DNA of 64,000 nt. Source: Bolinopsis microptera (Eukaryota; Ctenophora; Tentaculata; Lobata; Bolinopsidae). Location of the stretch: NCBI RefSeq assembly GCF_026151205.1, contig NC_087077.1, forward strand, positions 3,410,001 through 3,474,000, given 5' to 3'. The notes under the pieces are model-generated. The model had not been told where the DNA came from. It did no database searches and was given only the letters and a program-made list of their open reading frames with translations. This document shows positions 22,112 through 35,200 of the stretch, one piece after another (the first letter of the stretch is position 1; every line of letters begins with the position of its first letter). The translations under genes were made by a program, and so were the position numbers.

Positions 22112-23732
22112 ATGGCCACAATGGTAGGGTTAAACGGGGGATCAGTAGCAGTGGAAAGCCTGCAGTGGAAAGGCTTTCCAAACTTTGGACTGATCCCTGA
22201 CGGGTTGGACCAATGGTGTAAAACGGGGTAAGTTTTTGCATGTGGACTTCCTATTTTCCTAATGACCCCAGATCACTTATCAATTTCATAACATGCATTG
22301 GGCGCTCAGCTGCATTTTGCCAAATGTCAGGCCCTAATTCTTGCATTTTTGGCAGATAAATGCAGCCGACTAGACCATGATAAATTACCATCAGAATCAC
22401 TGATTAGATTTAATTTTGTTGTTTTATCTGGATAACATGAAGAGTATAAGATTAAGAGTAGTATAATTCGCTCATTTTCCTCCTTTGAAATCTCACCAAC
22501 AGAGACGTGCACTGCGCGATTCGCAGCGAAATGTCGACCCAGACTGCGATCTTTGACCAGTTTTGGCGTCCGGACTGTCGCCGCTTAAAAGTAACATGGT
22601 GTTCACATCTCTGCTCGCCAAACCTTTGCCATTATCTTTCGACGACTCTCATCCTAGACCTGGCAAACTGAGCTAGCCCTAGGATTTGAAGCATTGAAAG
22701 ATAAAAGCAGTGGCCAAATGCTGCTGGGCTTTTGATCAACATGTTTCTGGTTTTTTAAAGGTGATACATAGTATCAGTTTCCCTTCATTCATTCATTCAC
22801 ATCATCTCCATTTCAGGGCAGGGTTACCTGAACTCCGTTTAGACGCTGTCTACAACACCATTCAAGATTGTGAGAAACAGGAACCGTTTGATGACACCAA
22901 CAGAAACGGTGTGATTGAGTCAGAAGATAAGGTGACCAATGAAAGAGAAAATTGCGTGAACATCAAACAGGAGAAGGTGGACGTAAAATGCGGCAGCCTT
23001 AAAGGTCGTACCGTCTTCGATTCTTCAGAAGGAGCCACCAATTTAACCCCTTTGCATAAATCCGGTGATTTTGAAAAGGATCTACACACTTTCAAGCAAG
23101 GAGTTCACTGCTCGCAAGAAGTCATCGTATATTTCTTGAATAAAGAAAACTACAATCAAAGGCACGATTGTGTAACAGTGGTTGAAATCAACCGAAAGTT
23201 AATAGATGCCCTGTTCGATCATACTCCTGTCATAAGTTTACAGAAGAAACCTATCAAGAAAAACATTCTAGAATTTTTTCTGAAGGAAAACGTTGTGACT
23301 AAACGATGCCTTGTCCGCTGCACAAGTTTCATACACGGACTCGCACTCGCAGCAAAATGGGAGAGTTTAACCGAGGGACTGGAGTCCAAGAGGGCCAATA
23401 ATGTCTTCAGTAACTATCAACGTCCAGATAGGGTCGCTGGTAAAAATCTAGCTCTTGAATACCAGTGTCAGTATGGTCTTTCAAAGGGTTCTGGATTTGG
23501 AGATATAGAAACGAAAGCAAAGGTAAGCTTCGAAATATATGACAAGCAAGGGTTTCTGTCTTATGCATCCGACAAGATGATGCTCAAGCACACGATATTT
23601 TACAATTGTGGAGAGGAAATTTACTTCGTTAAGGAAAAGTATCTTAACGCTTTTGGCAAGATAGTCATACCAAAGAAAAAGAAAGCTGAACTGAAAAGAC
23701 TTCAGAAAGTTGAAAATGCAGGCAATCTTTAA
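22112..23732 (+). CDS. Gene C: orphan two-exon protein, 343 aa, divergent tandem family member
   Basis: Exons are 22112-22227 and 22817-23732, phase 2 (ACGGG|GTAAGT ... TTTCAG|G), matching A and B. The N-terminus (MATMVGLNGGSVAVESLQW) is unlike theirs and lacks the DSG motif. A sumoylation-like IKQE near residue 89 and the family motif SEGATNL follow. The C-terminal domain (about 122-325) is recognisable by GLALAAKWESL, NNVFSNYQRPDRVAGKNLALEY, YGLSKG and GEEIYFVKE. It ends in an added basic tail (PKKKKAELKRLQK) that could be a nuclear localisation signal. Loss of most of the acidic middle makes it the shortest member. Function unknown. Confidence 0.7.
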
Positions 23733-25025
23733 AAGCTCAATGATTTAAACTGATATTACAGCCATGATCCATTATTATGATGGACATAAACTTATATGCT
23801 CATAAACGACAATGGAGAATTAGTCATATTTTTTCTTCGAAAAAACTTTTCAACCCTTTTAACGTGTGGTAATTGGTATTCATACCGAAAAAAAGGTTAC
23901 CCTTGAATTGATGTGAAAAGCTCGATGATTATTAGTAACAGCCCTTTACCATTATCACGATGGAAATTTATGTGCTTATTTTTGCATGTTCCCATGGATT
24001 GCGCTTCCTTAGTAAGTTAGGACCCTCTGTTAAATTCCAAGTTGACAGAGGGTCTTGTCTCCTTGCTGTCGGAAGTAATGTCCATGGGAATGTACAAGAT
24101 TGGACATTGTATTTGAGGTTTATTGCGAAGAAGGAAATTTTAATATTGTTTTTGAAAAGCTCAGTGACTTCCCCGATTTAACAGCCACTGAGTAACAAGA
24201 CAAAATTTATGTTTTATTGCCCAGGACAGGGAATGAGAAATGAGAAATGACATTTAAAACAAAGTACACCTATCTTCATTATACTACAAGGTATTATTTT
24301 ATCAAGGTTTTTGCATTCTTATTCAACTACTTTTAAAAGAACTAAATCCTCATCGTAGGCGGAAGATACAGGCAAAATGATGCTTATTTTAAAAAGGTGT
24401 TTCTGATTAATTTTACTTTTTAAACCATAGGAAGAGAGTATGGTACGCCATAAGGTACAAACACATATTATAATATTCATATGTTATTATCATACTTCAT
24501 CGATACTTGTAGATTGTAGAAGAGTAAAGTATTTATCATTTGATGCCATTAAGACTTAGCAAGAATTTCACTTAAAACTTGCAATTTGAGTTAAATGTTT
24601 TTAATTCATGGGCACCACAAAAGATTTAATTGAAAGCCTTTCACATATCATATACAAGTTCATACTGTGATTTAGGATAAGTTTTCACAAAATTATTATA
24701 TACTACTGAAATCTTTTGGCCTAATATATAATATATATCATGCGACCAGTTTCCTTTATTTTGCTTAAATGTGCCCACTTAATTGTTTGTACATAATATT
24801 TTGTAAAATGAATTCTCTAATGACGTACAAAAATCATTTCTCCTTTAATATGATTGTCTTTTTTAAATTAGTTCACTAGTCCTATCATATATATTGCACA
24901 GCACTTTTAAAAGGTGAAGTTCTTGTTATCAACAAATTCGTATATTTCACATTTCAATGAAAAAATTTACTTTTATTAAACAATTTATTTACGATCAGTA
25001 TGTCGGCTTCGTTACAATAAATTGA
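23733..25025. other. Intergenic DNA upstream of the large gene
   Basis: AT-rich with no supported gene. The 73-codon frame at 23960-24181 has no recognisable content. AATAAA at 25015-25020 lies just before the chosen ATG of the large gene. Confidence 0.4.
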
Positions 25026-26266
25026 ATGCAGCTGAAGGACGAAGATGATGACTTACCCGCTTTTGACATTGGAATGACATCGAAGGACTCAACTGGTGTG
25101 GTAAGATTACCTTCATTGGCTATATTAAAATGAATTGATGAATTTCACTTTTAAAGAAGTCATTTTGCCCTAATTTTTCTCACTCTCTCCTTTTTCAGGT
25201 CACCGTATTGGACTACGACTCTGATGGGATTGACATCATTCCTGAAGACGATGTTGAATCTTTGGTGAAAGATGCCAAACTTGCTAACAAACAATCTAGT
25301 AATTTGTTCACTAATCTGAGTAACAAAGGATTTGAACCTGTGATAAAATCTAACCAATCCTCTCCTAGACGGGACACTGAGTCACCTTCCACTGTTGTAC
25401 TAAGTCGATGTACCACCCCTGATTTGAACTCAGATATTTGTGGATCTTTTGCAAATACATCAGACACAGCCACATCAGTTTTAGCAGAATCGGCGGTCGT
25501 TGCAAAACCAGACGTGACAATATCAGACATTTCAACATCAGTTATATCAACGTTAGACGTAGCAACACCAGTTGCTGCAGTTTTAGCGACATCAGTTGTT
25601 GCTCCCTCAATCATAGAAGCATCAACTATTGCTGATATCGTGACTGTAACCTCGGTGGTTTCGGCACCTACTATCCCTGTAACCACAATTGTAACATCGT
25701 CCACCTCCTCTGGTCATGATTCCAGCAATAATTCAGAAATTTTGGTCAATACTCTTGTTAACGATAATCAGATAGTATTGGCCAAAAAGATAAGCATCCT
25801 GGACCTCAAAGTTGAAGACATTGAAAATATTAAGGATAAGGAGGCAAGGGATTGGATTGTTTACGGCATCCATGGAATGAAAACTTTGCTGAAAGTTGCA
25901 GATCATTTGAATGAACATAAAATAAAATTTGATATTAAACAGTATGTGTCTCAAGAATTCCCCCCTAATCTCCAGTATTTTGACCCACTGAACACAAAAA
26001 ACCTTGTCGATGCATTGGCAGGCGATCTTATCAATGATAAGCTCAAGCAACTACATGAGCAGTACAGACCCCTTTTGAGTCAGAGAGGGAAAAGGACAAA
26101 GCAATATGACTATTTGATCCCTCACAAGGCGGCAGCGTTGAGGAATACTCTTCTAGCTGTATCTGTTGACAAGAGAAATATAAATGTTTCCTCTCTGAAG
26201 AGTTCTCATATTAGTAAACTTATATCAGACGGATCTCCTGCTTGCAAATCAGTTCGACGAGATAAG
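25026..26266 (+). other. Large gene, exons 1-2: acidic N-terminus and helical segment (residues 1-381)
   Basis: The start MQLKDEDDDLPAFDIG is acidic. Across the first junction come two hydrophobic-plus-acidic stretches, VTVLDYDSD (26-34) and IDIIPEDD (36-43), which fit the SUMO-interacting-motif pattern. A Thr/Val/Ser-rich linker follows. A probably folded segment (about 220-370) has ILDLKVEDIENIKDKEARDW, HGMKTLLKVADHLNEH, a PNLQYFDPLN stretch and KQYDYLIPHKAAALRNTLL. No family recognised. Confidence 0.7.
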
Positions 26267-29200
26267 GTAAATACTTTATTTTATAAACTTATACTCTTTT
26301 TCTGTTAGTTTATAAAAAACGTTAGCCAACATAGCCTTACATTTTGTAAGCTCCCTTATCGGCACCTTCTTAGCTTAATTTTAGCATTGTGTGTCACATT
26401 CTACCTATGATTAATAATCATTGATTATAGCTCATTAAATATTATACCTTACGAGACATGTTTATGTTCGACATAAGTCCGGTGACCTAAATGCAAATTC
26501 CGAAAACTGCCACATTTCGTATAGTACCCCAAATTAAATCATGGTATTTGGGGATTTTTTCATCTTATTTTATTAAAATTAAACCCAATATTTGAGAAAA
26601 TTAAATACAAAGATCTTCTCTGATCAGCTCTTTCATCTTGTATAAACAATTTCCAATTTCTCCGGAGCCTTTGAAATTTAGCCTCAACTTAACTAATAAT
26701 AATCCTCTAGAGAGTATAGGAGACTGACAGTGTCTGTTATCTTCCACTACTCCCGAAATGTTTGCAGTTTTCCAGACATTGATTGGGGTGTCTACTGTCT
26801 AGTGGTTAACTTTATGTCTAGTGGTAAACTTATGTCTAGTAGTCTAAGTTTTATATCTAAGTTTTAGGGAAGTTTTTGGCTAATAATGATTAATGATACG
26901 TCAGCAGACGAGTGGGTTAAGAAATGTCAAATGCTTGTGAAAGTGGATTCTTGGAAACCAATTTTTCCACGGTTCATGCTACGGGCTACCCTGATCATTA
27001 TGAGCCGGAAATATTTTTCGGTTTTTCGAAGTCTGCACCTACCCCTCGATACACGATTTTGGACTCGAGGCTTCCCCCTTGTAATGCAATCTCGGAAGGC
27101 AGGCTTAACCCCTTTTCAATCGGAAGCGGGAGCTCTGCCTTCGAAGTACCTATCGAGAATGACTGGGACCGAACATTTTTTAAGTCTAAAGTTTTTCAAA
27201 GTTTTTCTGGAAACTACTTTTGTTCATGTTTCTTGCTACCCTGATCATTATGAGCTGAAAATATTTTTCGGTCTTCTGAAGTCCGTACCTACATTCGGAA
27301 GGCTGTGGATGTGATTGGTTCCATATACTTATAACTTTATAAAGAACGTGATATTTGGTCTTCGGATATAAAGGAGAATGTGCAAATTTGGTCCTCAGAT
27401 TTAAAGAAAAATGCACAATTTGTCACGGAGAATTGAAAAAATCGCGATTCCGCAGGTGCTGCGATTTTCTTTTGACCTCGTGGCCAATAAAGTAGTGACA
27501 GAGCTCGCCTATTTTTAATGGAACGTGTCCAAAATCATTTTTAAAGCAATTCATAATAGAATACTAGTGTTCATTAATTAATTGATGAATCAGAGAAAAA
27601 TCAACAATAACCACCAACTTTCTTACCATTTAAATATGTCTCGTAAGGTATGAAAACATGAAACGTAACAAAAATCACAATCGTAAACGTAACAAAAATC
27701 ACAATAATATTTTAAAAGAATCCTTGAAATAATAATAAAAACGGAGAGAAATAAACATTGATAAGTAAAACCAAACTAAAAGTAAATACTGCTGATTCAA
27801 AATTACAAAAATTACTCGACAAAGATTCCATCTGGATTAATGGCAGTGCAATTGCATAGGTTGAGATCTATTTTCAGTATGTGTTTATTCACATGTCTTA
27901 TTTCCTGATTGCTTAACTCTTTAGTACTCCATTCATCATTGGATTCAACTTTATACAATACCAATCTCCTATTCGGTGCCAAAGAATAATAAGGAATGTT
28001 TCCGTAATGAGATGTTGCTTCTTACATAGCTATAGTTACATGGCGACATATATATTATAACTATATTATATATACTATGGCGGCATCATAGCTTCTGTTA
28101 TGTGATCAGGCCTTATTTGGAATAATTAACCAATGTATGAGTAATGGGCAATTGTCTCTTACCTTAGCACTTAGTTTATTGTTCTATTTCTTTGTTTCTG
28201 TTAATAGATAACCTTGTACGATATTAACATTCTCCATGGTTTAGAGGCGAAGAAATTCATCATCGGCGGAAGAATTGCATTTAAAAAAGAGAGTTGATCA
28301 ACGCTCATCGCTTAGCAGAGGTATATTTTTAGTAAGCTTGGTATCTCAGACACATCAGTTAATGGTTCCTTCTCTGATTGAAATTAGAATTGTGCAATTT
28401 CTGAAGTTGAATCGTGATCAAGATTTTTGGATGGCTTGACATCGAGATATAAAATAGTGTATCTATTGTGTAATAATGACAATATGATGGAAACGTCGTC
28501 AAAAGCTTTTCAGTGCATTTAACACTTAACCTCACCATCGATTCACTTTCCTTATTTCAGATATTGTATTTGCTCACCCATCTTCATCTTTCACCGAATT
28601 GAAAGCTCCTAGCTGCGAAGAAATTCAGAAGAATATCCAAAAGATTAGCAAATACTTAAATCCATCCATGACATTTGAATCTAGTGAACCAAACCTAACA
28701 AAATCGAGTCAACTTGTTAGTAATAAGAATCCGTCTATGCTTTGTACTAACATCAAAGTAATGGGAGATAAACCTCGCAAGACCAGAGTGCAGAGTCAGA
28801 ATTCGGCATTCAATGTGACAACTCCTAAATGCAAGCTCATTCAACCAAAACCTATACCAATTTCACATCATCCCATTACAGATTTCTGGAGTCCATTGGT
28901 TCCAGCATCGCATAGTAAATCAGTCGCGCAATTTCCTTTTCAACATGTTTTCCAATATCAACAGCAATTTGCTCGAAAAAAAGCTCGTGTTGCTGATTTA
29001 CTGCTCCCTCAGTTACTATATTCCGCAAACTCTCCTACACAACGATTTGACGTCATATCTGATACCTCGGTGGAAGGTAAAATGCAACAAGATATTGCAC
29101 AAAATCTCTACAAAATCTCTACAACTAGTAAGGCAGTTAAAAGCCAAAGCCTGAAAGTGAGTTCTAAGTTGCGTTCTGATCTAAGACGCTTTATGGCTAC

Positions 29201-32200
29201 CAAGAGGGTCTCCCAGGGCCCATCTGTAGATGTATCTGTGACGAAATCTGATTCTTCGAAAGAGAAAACCAACGCTGTACCAAACAGTTCCATTAGGTGC
29301 CCTAATTTAGAAGCTCTGAATCCTCGTGCATCTTACATAATACGTAAACCGTCAGATACCATTTTTCAGCCCGTTCATCACGGTCGTACTGCCAAGTTCA
29401 TGACTCATAGAGAAAGCCGAGTGAGTTTAGAACGCCATTTAAAAAATAATGGTATGCCAATATCTCCTGAAATGATTCTTAGTAAAGATGCTCATTCTGC
29501 ATTCATTAAAAGTAAGAAGGTTCATTCTAAGGTCATTCAAAGTAAAAATGTTCAAAATGCCAACTTAGGTGACTCTCTGACATATTGTAGCGGCTTACTT
29601 GTGGACGCAATGAATCTAACAAATCCACAAAAAAACATGCAGTTGAAAGTAGGAAAGAAAACCACATCAACAGAAAACCACTACAGTGATCACAATGATC
29701 AGAACATACAGATTGGCTACCTCCCAAAATCCATTCTTGAGATCCTAGAAAATACAAGTCAAAAGAAGGTGTCGGCTTTGCGTCTACAGTTGGCCCATTG
29801 GAAAGAGAGAAATTTTGTTCAAAACACTACGCATCTAGGTATACAATATTCATTCACTTTCTCATAATTAATTTTCATTCATGATCCACTACAAACATTT
29901 AGCCTAACAACTTCTCTTGACCAGTAATTATGCAAAATTTAAATTTCTCAATCCATTCTATAATTTCAGTTCCACCGGCTAAAGATTGGGTACAGTCCTC
30001 CAACAAGACCATTAAAACCTCTGTAAACAGCCCATCAGTAAACTTCAAAACAAGCTTTATGGACGACTCAGACTTTCTCCATTTACCAAAACCCTCCAGC
30101 AAACCCAGCTCCACACTAAGCCTGCTGAAACCTCCCAACAGCCTGGTGAAACCTCCCAATAGTGTTACTTCTCAGCCGATCAAACAACCAAATACCATTA
30201 GGTTGATTACTAAGGATTCTGAGAAGCGAGCTGCCAGTCCTATCAATCCTGGTGGTGAACCTCCTGATCCTTTGTTTGTTATTGGTGGTAATGTCCGGAA
30301 GCCTGTTAACAGTGGGACACCCACAAATGTGACGACGGTTGCTGCTGAAAAAATGTGGGTATTGATTTGTTACCTCTAAATGCATGCTATAATACAATAG
30401 TACCTTGGCTGTTGAGTGCTACGGGCGATAATATATAAATTATTGTGCTCAATAAAAGTGTGACCAACTGCTGTTACCTCTAAATGCATGCTATCTTACT
30501 ATATATAAAGCGAGACGATATATATATATTTATTTATCCGTGCCATTTTACTGACACCACGGCATCAACTTTAACACGACTTTCCGCAAAAACCGTAAAA
30601 GATATACAACTGAAACTTTTTTGATTGGGTCAAATGCTTTAATGGCCTTCAAATCAGCATGAAAAAATGAAAAATTGGCCAAGAAATAGGAGTTTTAGAG
30701 CCCAAAATTTGGACCCCCAAGTGGTGTCAAAAACGCGAATTAAATAGGTAATAATTATTTTAGTCTCTAGAGTCTTGACACCAGGGACAAAAGGATTTCG
30801 CGATTATTTTGGCCAAATTTCGCGGTACCGCGAAATTTAACAGGCTATACATTAAACTATACATAAAATTTGTCGCGGAGAATGGGAAATTTCGCGATTT
30901 CGTACATGCCGCGAAATCCTTTTGTCCCTGCTTGACACCACTTTAGGGTTAGACGGGTTCCTGCTAGTAATACAATAATACCTTGGCTGCTGAGTGCTAC
31001 AGGCGATAATGCCCGACGCCTTGGCGGAAGGCGAGCCCGAGCACTCAACAGCCAAGGTATTATTGTATTATAATTAATTCCTGACTCTGGATGAAAGAAT
31101 GTGTAATGTGATACGTGCTCATCATAAAATATAGTATGTTATATATAGTGCGCAACTGCTATTTGTTTTGATTAATTTCCCGCACAAGGCGACTGGCAGT
31201 TTGTGTTGATGATAACTCTCGTAACTCTTCCGGGAAATTATTAATGCTCAGTGTTCACGACTTTTCGGGGATATAATTCCCGGGAATAATTATATCCAAT
31301 TATTGAGGTATTAAGATAATTGGTCATAGCATGCATTTATGTACAAAAAGTGAATCTGATGGTCGATGATTATGCCTACTGTTATCACCTAATATCATTC
31401 AATGTAATGAGCCATGATATTTTTCAGGAAACAGTTAAGCAGAGCAAGAGTACCTTCTCGGAAAGCTTTAGAATCTAAAAATTCAATTATCATAGAGAAG
31501 CCTGTCACCACTGCTTCTACTCATATAAAAGATAAGGTAGCAAACGCTGTCGGTCTTATGTCAGCAAAACCGGCACTCCCAACAACAAAGATTAGTCCAA
31601 AAGGGAGTTCCTCTGTTATTTCTACAACTAAAAAGGGTCCAGCTCCTTTGAATAAGATTTTCGCTCTTACAACACCTGTCCTCGCGAATTCCTCGACTAA
31701 AAGGACGGCTTCCTCAATAGAGACCACAGTTATCTCGACTAAGACCACAGCTCCTTCAACTAAAACCACAGCTTCATCAACTAAAACCACAGCTCCCTCG
31801 ACTAAGACCACAGCTCCGTCAACTAAGACCACAGCTCCTTCAACTAAAACCACAGCTTCATCAACTAAGACCACAGCTCCCTCGACTAAGACCACAGCTC
31901 CGTCAACTAAGACCACAGCTCCTTCAACTAAGACCACAGCTCCATCAACTAAAACCACAGCTCCATCAACTAAGACCACAGCTCCCTCGGCCATGTTTCC
32001 AGCGACTAAACCAGTAGTTCCTGCTACCAAACCTAGTGCTTCTACCACAGAGCCTTCGTTACCATCAATTAAGATAACAATTCCACTGAACAAAGTTATA
32101 TCAAACCCCTCAGTTCCTACATTAAAGCTGACAGGATTAAAAGGCAAATCTGGGATTGCCCCTAGTAAGCCCCTCCATCAGAGTACTCTCACAAAACTTG

Positions 32201-35200
32201 TGGAGACGCTTGATGCCCAAAAAGGATCCCAGAAACCTAGCTCCCCAAAACCTACGTCCACACAGGTGCCTCAAATACCTACTCTGGTTTACCACCCGAA
32301 CATTTCTTCAAGTATGCAAACACCACCCACTAATGAGACCGACAGCAGTCCTGCTCAGACCGCTGAAATTCCTGCAGAGGCTAACCCTGTGAAACCAAAA
32401 GAGAATTGCCAGTCTCATAAGGAAAAAGAAGTGGCCAAAGTGCAATCGCCTGTTAGACCAATCATAATTACTTCACCTCCAGGTTTGTTTCTTGAAATCC
32501 TTAGCTATCAAAAACGAGTACTTTATCAGCCCTAATTTGAGTCACCCAAACTGTGAGCCCATATTATAAACTCGAGTTTGGAAAATGCTCCAACAAAGGC
32601 CGCTCACGAGTACTTTGTCGATTGTAACTGATTACTTATATTACTCATTATAATATATAAATTATTGTGCTCAATAAAAGTGTGACCAACCGCTGTTGAA
32701 ATGTTTGTCTGTAATAACTTTTAAAATTCGATAAAGCAGCGAAATAAATAAGATGGATTAGAAATGCGAGAGTATCATTGGACACTGAAATGAACATATT
32801 AACTTCGGATTGAACAAAATGATCTACCCAAATGATAACCAGCCCACATTGTGACCATTACAGGGCAAATCTCGTTAGGAGGCCGTCCAAATTAGGGCCG
32901 ATATGGTAATTCGTTTATATAATATGCTGATATTACACCCATCACCCATGTATCACTATCATCGTATTGAGGACCAATTCCTTGCTCTACGTCTAAGAAT
33001 TGCTCAATTTAGATTAAGTTAACCCTTTCCATAAATATTTTTGACAAATTACCTACAAATCTCGTTATCCCAGTTCCTCCCCAAGAGAAAGCAAGTTCTC
33101 CGGACGTTCAATGGGTGCCGCCCAGACACGATGCTCCAAAAAGAAGACAAAAAGATGTGATTCCTGGAGTAATCTGGATCAAACCAGAGCCTGGAACTAA
33201 CGATGTAAGTCAATTATTCAATTACAAGACAACAAAATGCTAAAGACGAGACTAACGATAACAAGATTCCCTAAATTCCGGCCGTATATAAATATCATCA
33301 CAACAATAATACGATTCCCAAGCAAATGTCCTGGGCTTCTAATCTTATTTAAACAGGCCTCTATAATAATCGAATGTTATGTTTCAGCCGCCAGTACCAG
33401 CTCCAAGCGCGCAACCACCCCAGGAACCCTCTACTAAACGATGCTCTAAGACTAACTGCAAAAACTTCGCTCCAGCCGACAAGTAAATAACATTTGTCTG
33501 CATTTATATTGTATATCTCTCTAATAAATGGTTATTACTTATGAACACCTTAAATAGACGTTCCATGGAAGCAAGAATTTGCAAACTCATATTTTAAAGA
33601 AGCAAACCCTCGCAGGGATCTGTGTCCAGTGCACCACCAAAAAGCAACCCTGCTGGAGATCAGGCAGATGATGCTGAACTCTGGGACCGTTTATCAGGTC
33701 AGAGCTGGCTCAGGGCATTCAGTCACGAATGGGGTCCCATCTACCTCTCCTGTACCTCACTTTTCTGAGACTGTTTCAATCAGGACAGCCGCCATTCCTC
33801 CTGCAATGGTAACTCAATTTTGTTTGTTGCTGGGATGCTAGGAATTTTTCGGAGCTCTTTCCGTTAATTATGTCGATTATGAATTTTTATTGATCTAATT
33901 CAGTCTAACGGAAGATTCCTGTCTAAAGTTAGTATATAATTGGATTAAAATTGGATTATCTTTGGATCGTTTAAAATATCTATGAATATCTATTCGCCAG
34001 GGCTGGGACAGAGATGAAATTGTGAGCCAACTCTTTATTAGATCTTGAGCTGATAACTAACTTTCTAAACCGACAAAATTTGATCAGGCTGCCAAGAATC
34101 CTGCGCAGAAGCACTCAACAAGTTCTAATGCAGTTAGAACTAGAAGTGGCGCTGCCCGTACAATTGCACCCAATCCCGGATCTGCTGTCCCGGTCCAATT
34201 CCTTCCAGCCAGGGATCTTACTAGGAGTGACAGGGTTAGTTCAAAGTTTTACTTTTTATAAGGATCAAATATATAAAATGAAAGAATAACGGGTCGTGTG
34301 TGTGACCTATACTATATATCAATATGTATTACTTGCCACGACAGTATGTAATTTTATCTGGTATGGGGGATGAAATATGATATGGGGACTGGGGAGGAAG
34401 TAAAATGGCCTGAAATTAGATCATCTAGATTGTATTACTATTGCAATTGTATAAATACATTTCGGAAAAAAGACGGGAAAATTATGTTAGCTACTCTTAA
34501 TCATAATCACAAAACTTCCGGGATGACTTTTCAAACAATTTATCGACATTCCGTTGCTGGTACGTGTAATTATCTCAGAACGTACCTTAGTAGATTAGAA
34601 AGTAAACCAGGAAGTTAGATCTAATGGGTTAAACAAACAGAATGATAAATCTACCGTATGCGTTTATCGTTTGCTTTCATTTCATCCCATACTATTTCAG
34701 TTACACTCATTTTTGTTAATAGAGTGTTTGAGTAGTTAGAACCCGCAATATATAATAGTGAGAAGTACCACTATAGTGCACTAGAGTAGTAGTCTCACTA
34801 TTACAGTCTCTGTATTATAAATTGCGGGTTCTCAGTTCTCATAATGTTATTATCCAACATTGATCACATTAATACCTCCGCTAACCTTACCTTTGAGTCG
34901 GTTGTTACAATAAAAGTGCTGTTCATATTATTCTCTCCTGTATTGATATTCTGCTTTTGTGTTCTGTTGAGCAGCTCTCCCTCTCTCTTACATTACCTGC
35001 CGGTAATCTGTCTGTAATCTACCAGTTACTTTAGCTACCGGTAATCTGCCAGTTACCTGCCGGTAATCTGTCGGTAATCTGCCGGTAATCTACCAGTTAC
35101 CTGCCGGTAATCTGTCGGTAATCTACCAGTTACCCGTTGGTTAGGTACTGACATCCTACCAAAGACTCCGTTTCGTTAACTTGTTCCAGCACGTCCTTTC

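Larger units (their letters stand above)
28245..32482 (+). other. Large gene, exons 3-6: Ser/Lys/Pro-rich region (residues 382-1313)
   Basis: Exon 3 starts with RRRNSSSAEEL and supplies a phase-1 bridge that the flanking exons need, which is the main support for it. Exons 4 and 5 are basic and Ser/Pro-rich without a recognised domain. Exon 6 contains the TKTTAPS heptad array followed by Pro/Thr-rich sequence. The region looks largely disordered. Confidence 0.65.

Noticed and set aside
31521-32147. 208-codon minus-strand frame rich in VDGAVVLVEGA
   Set aside because: Mirror of the in-phase TKTTAPS repeat on the coding strand.
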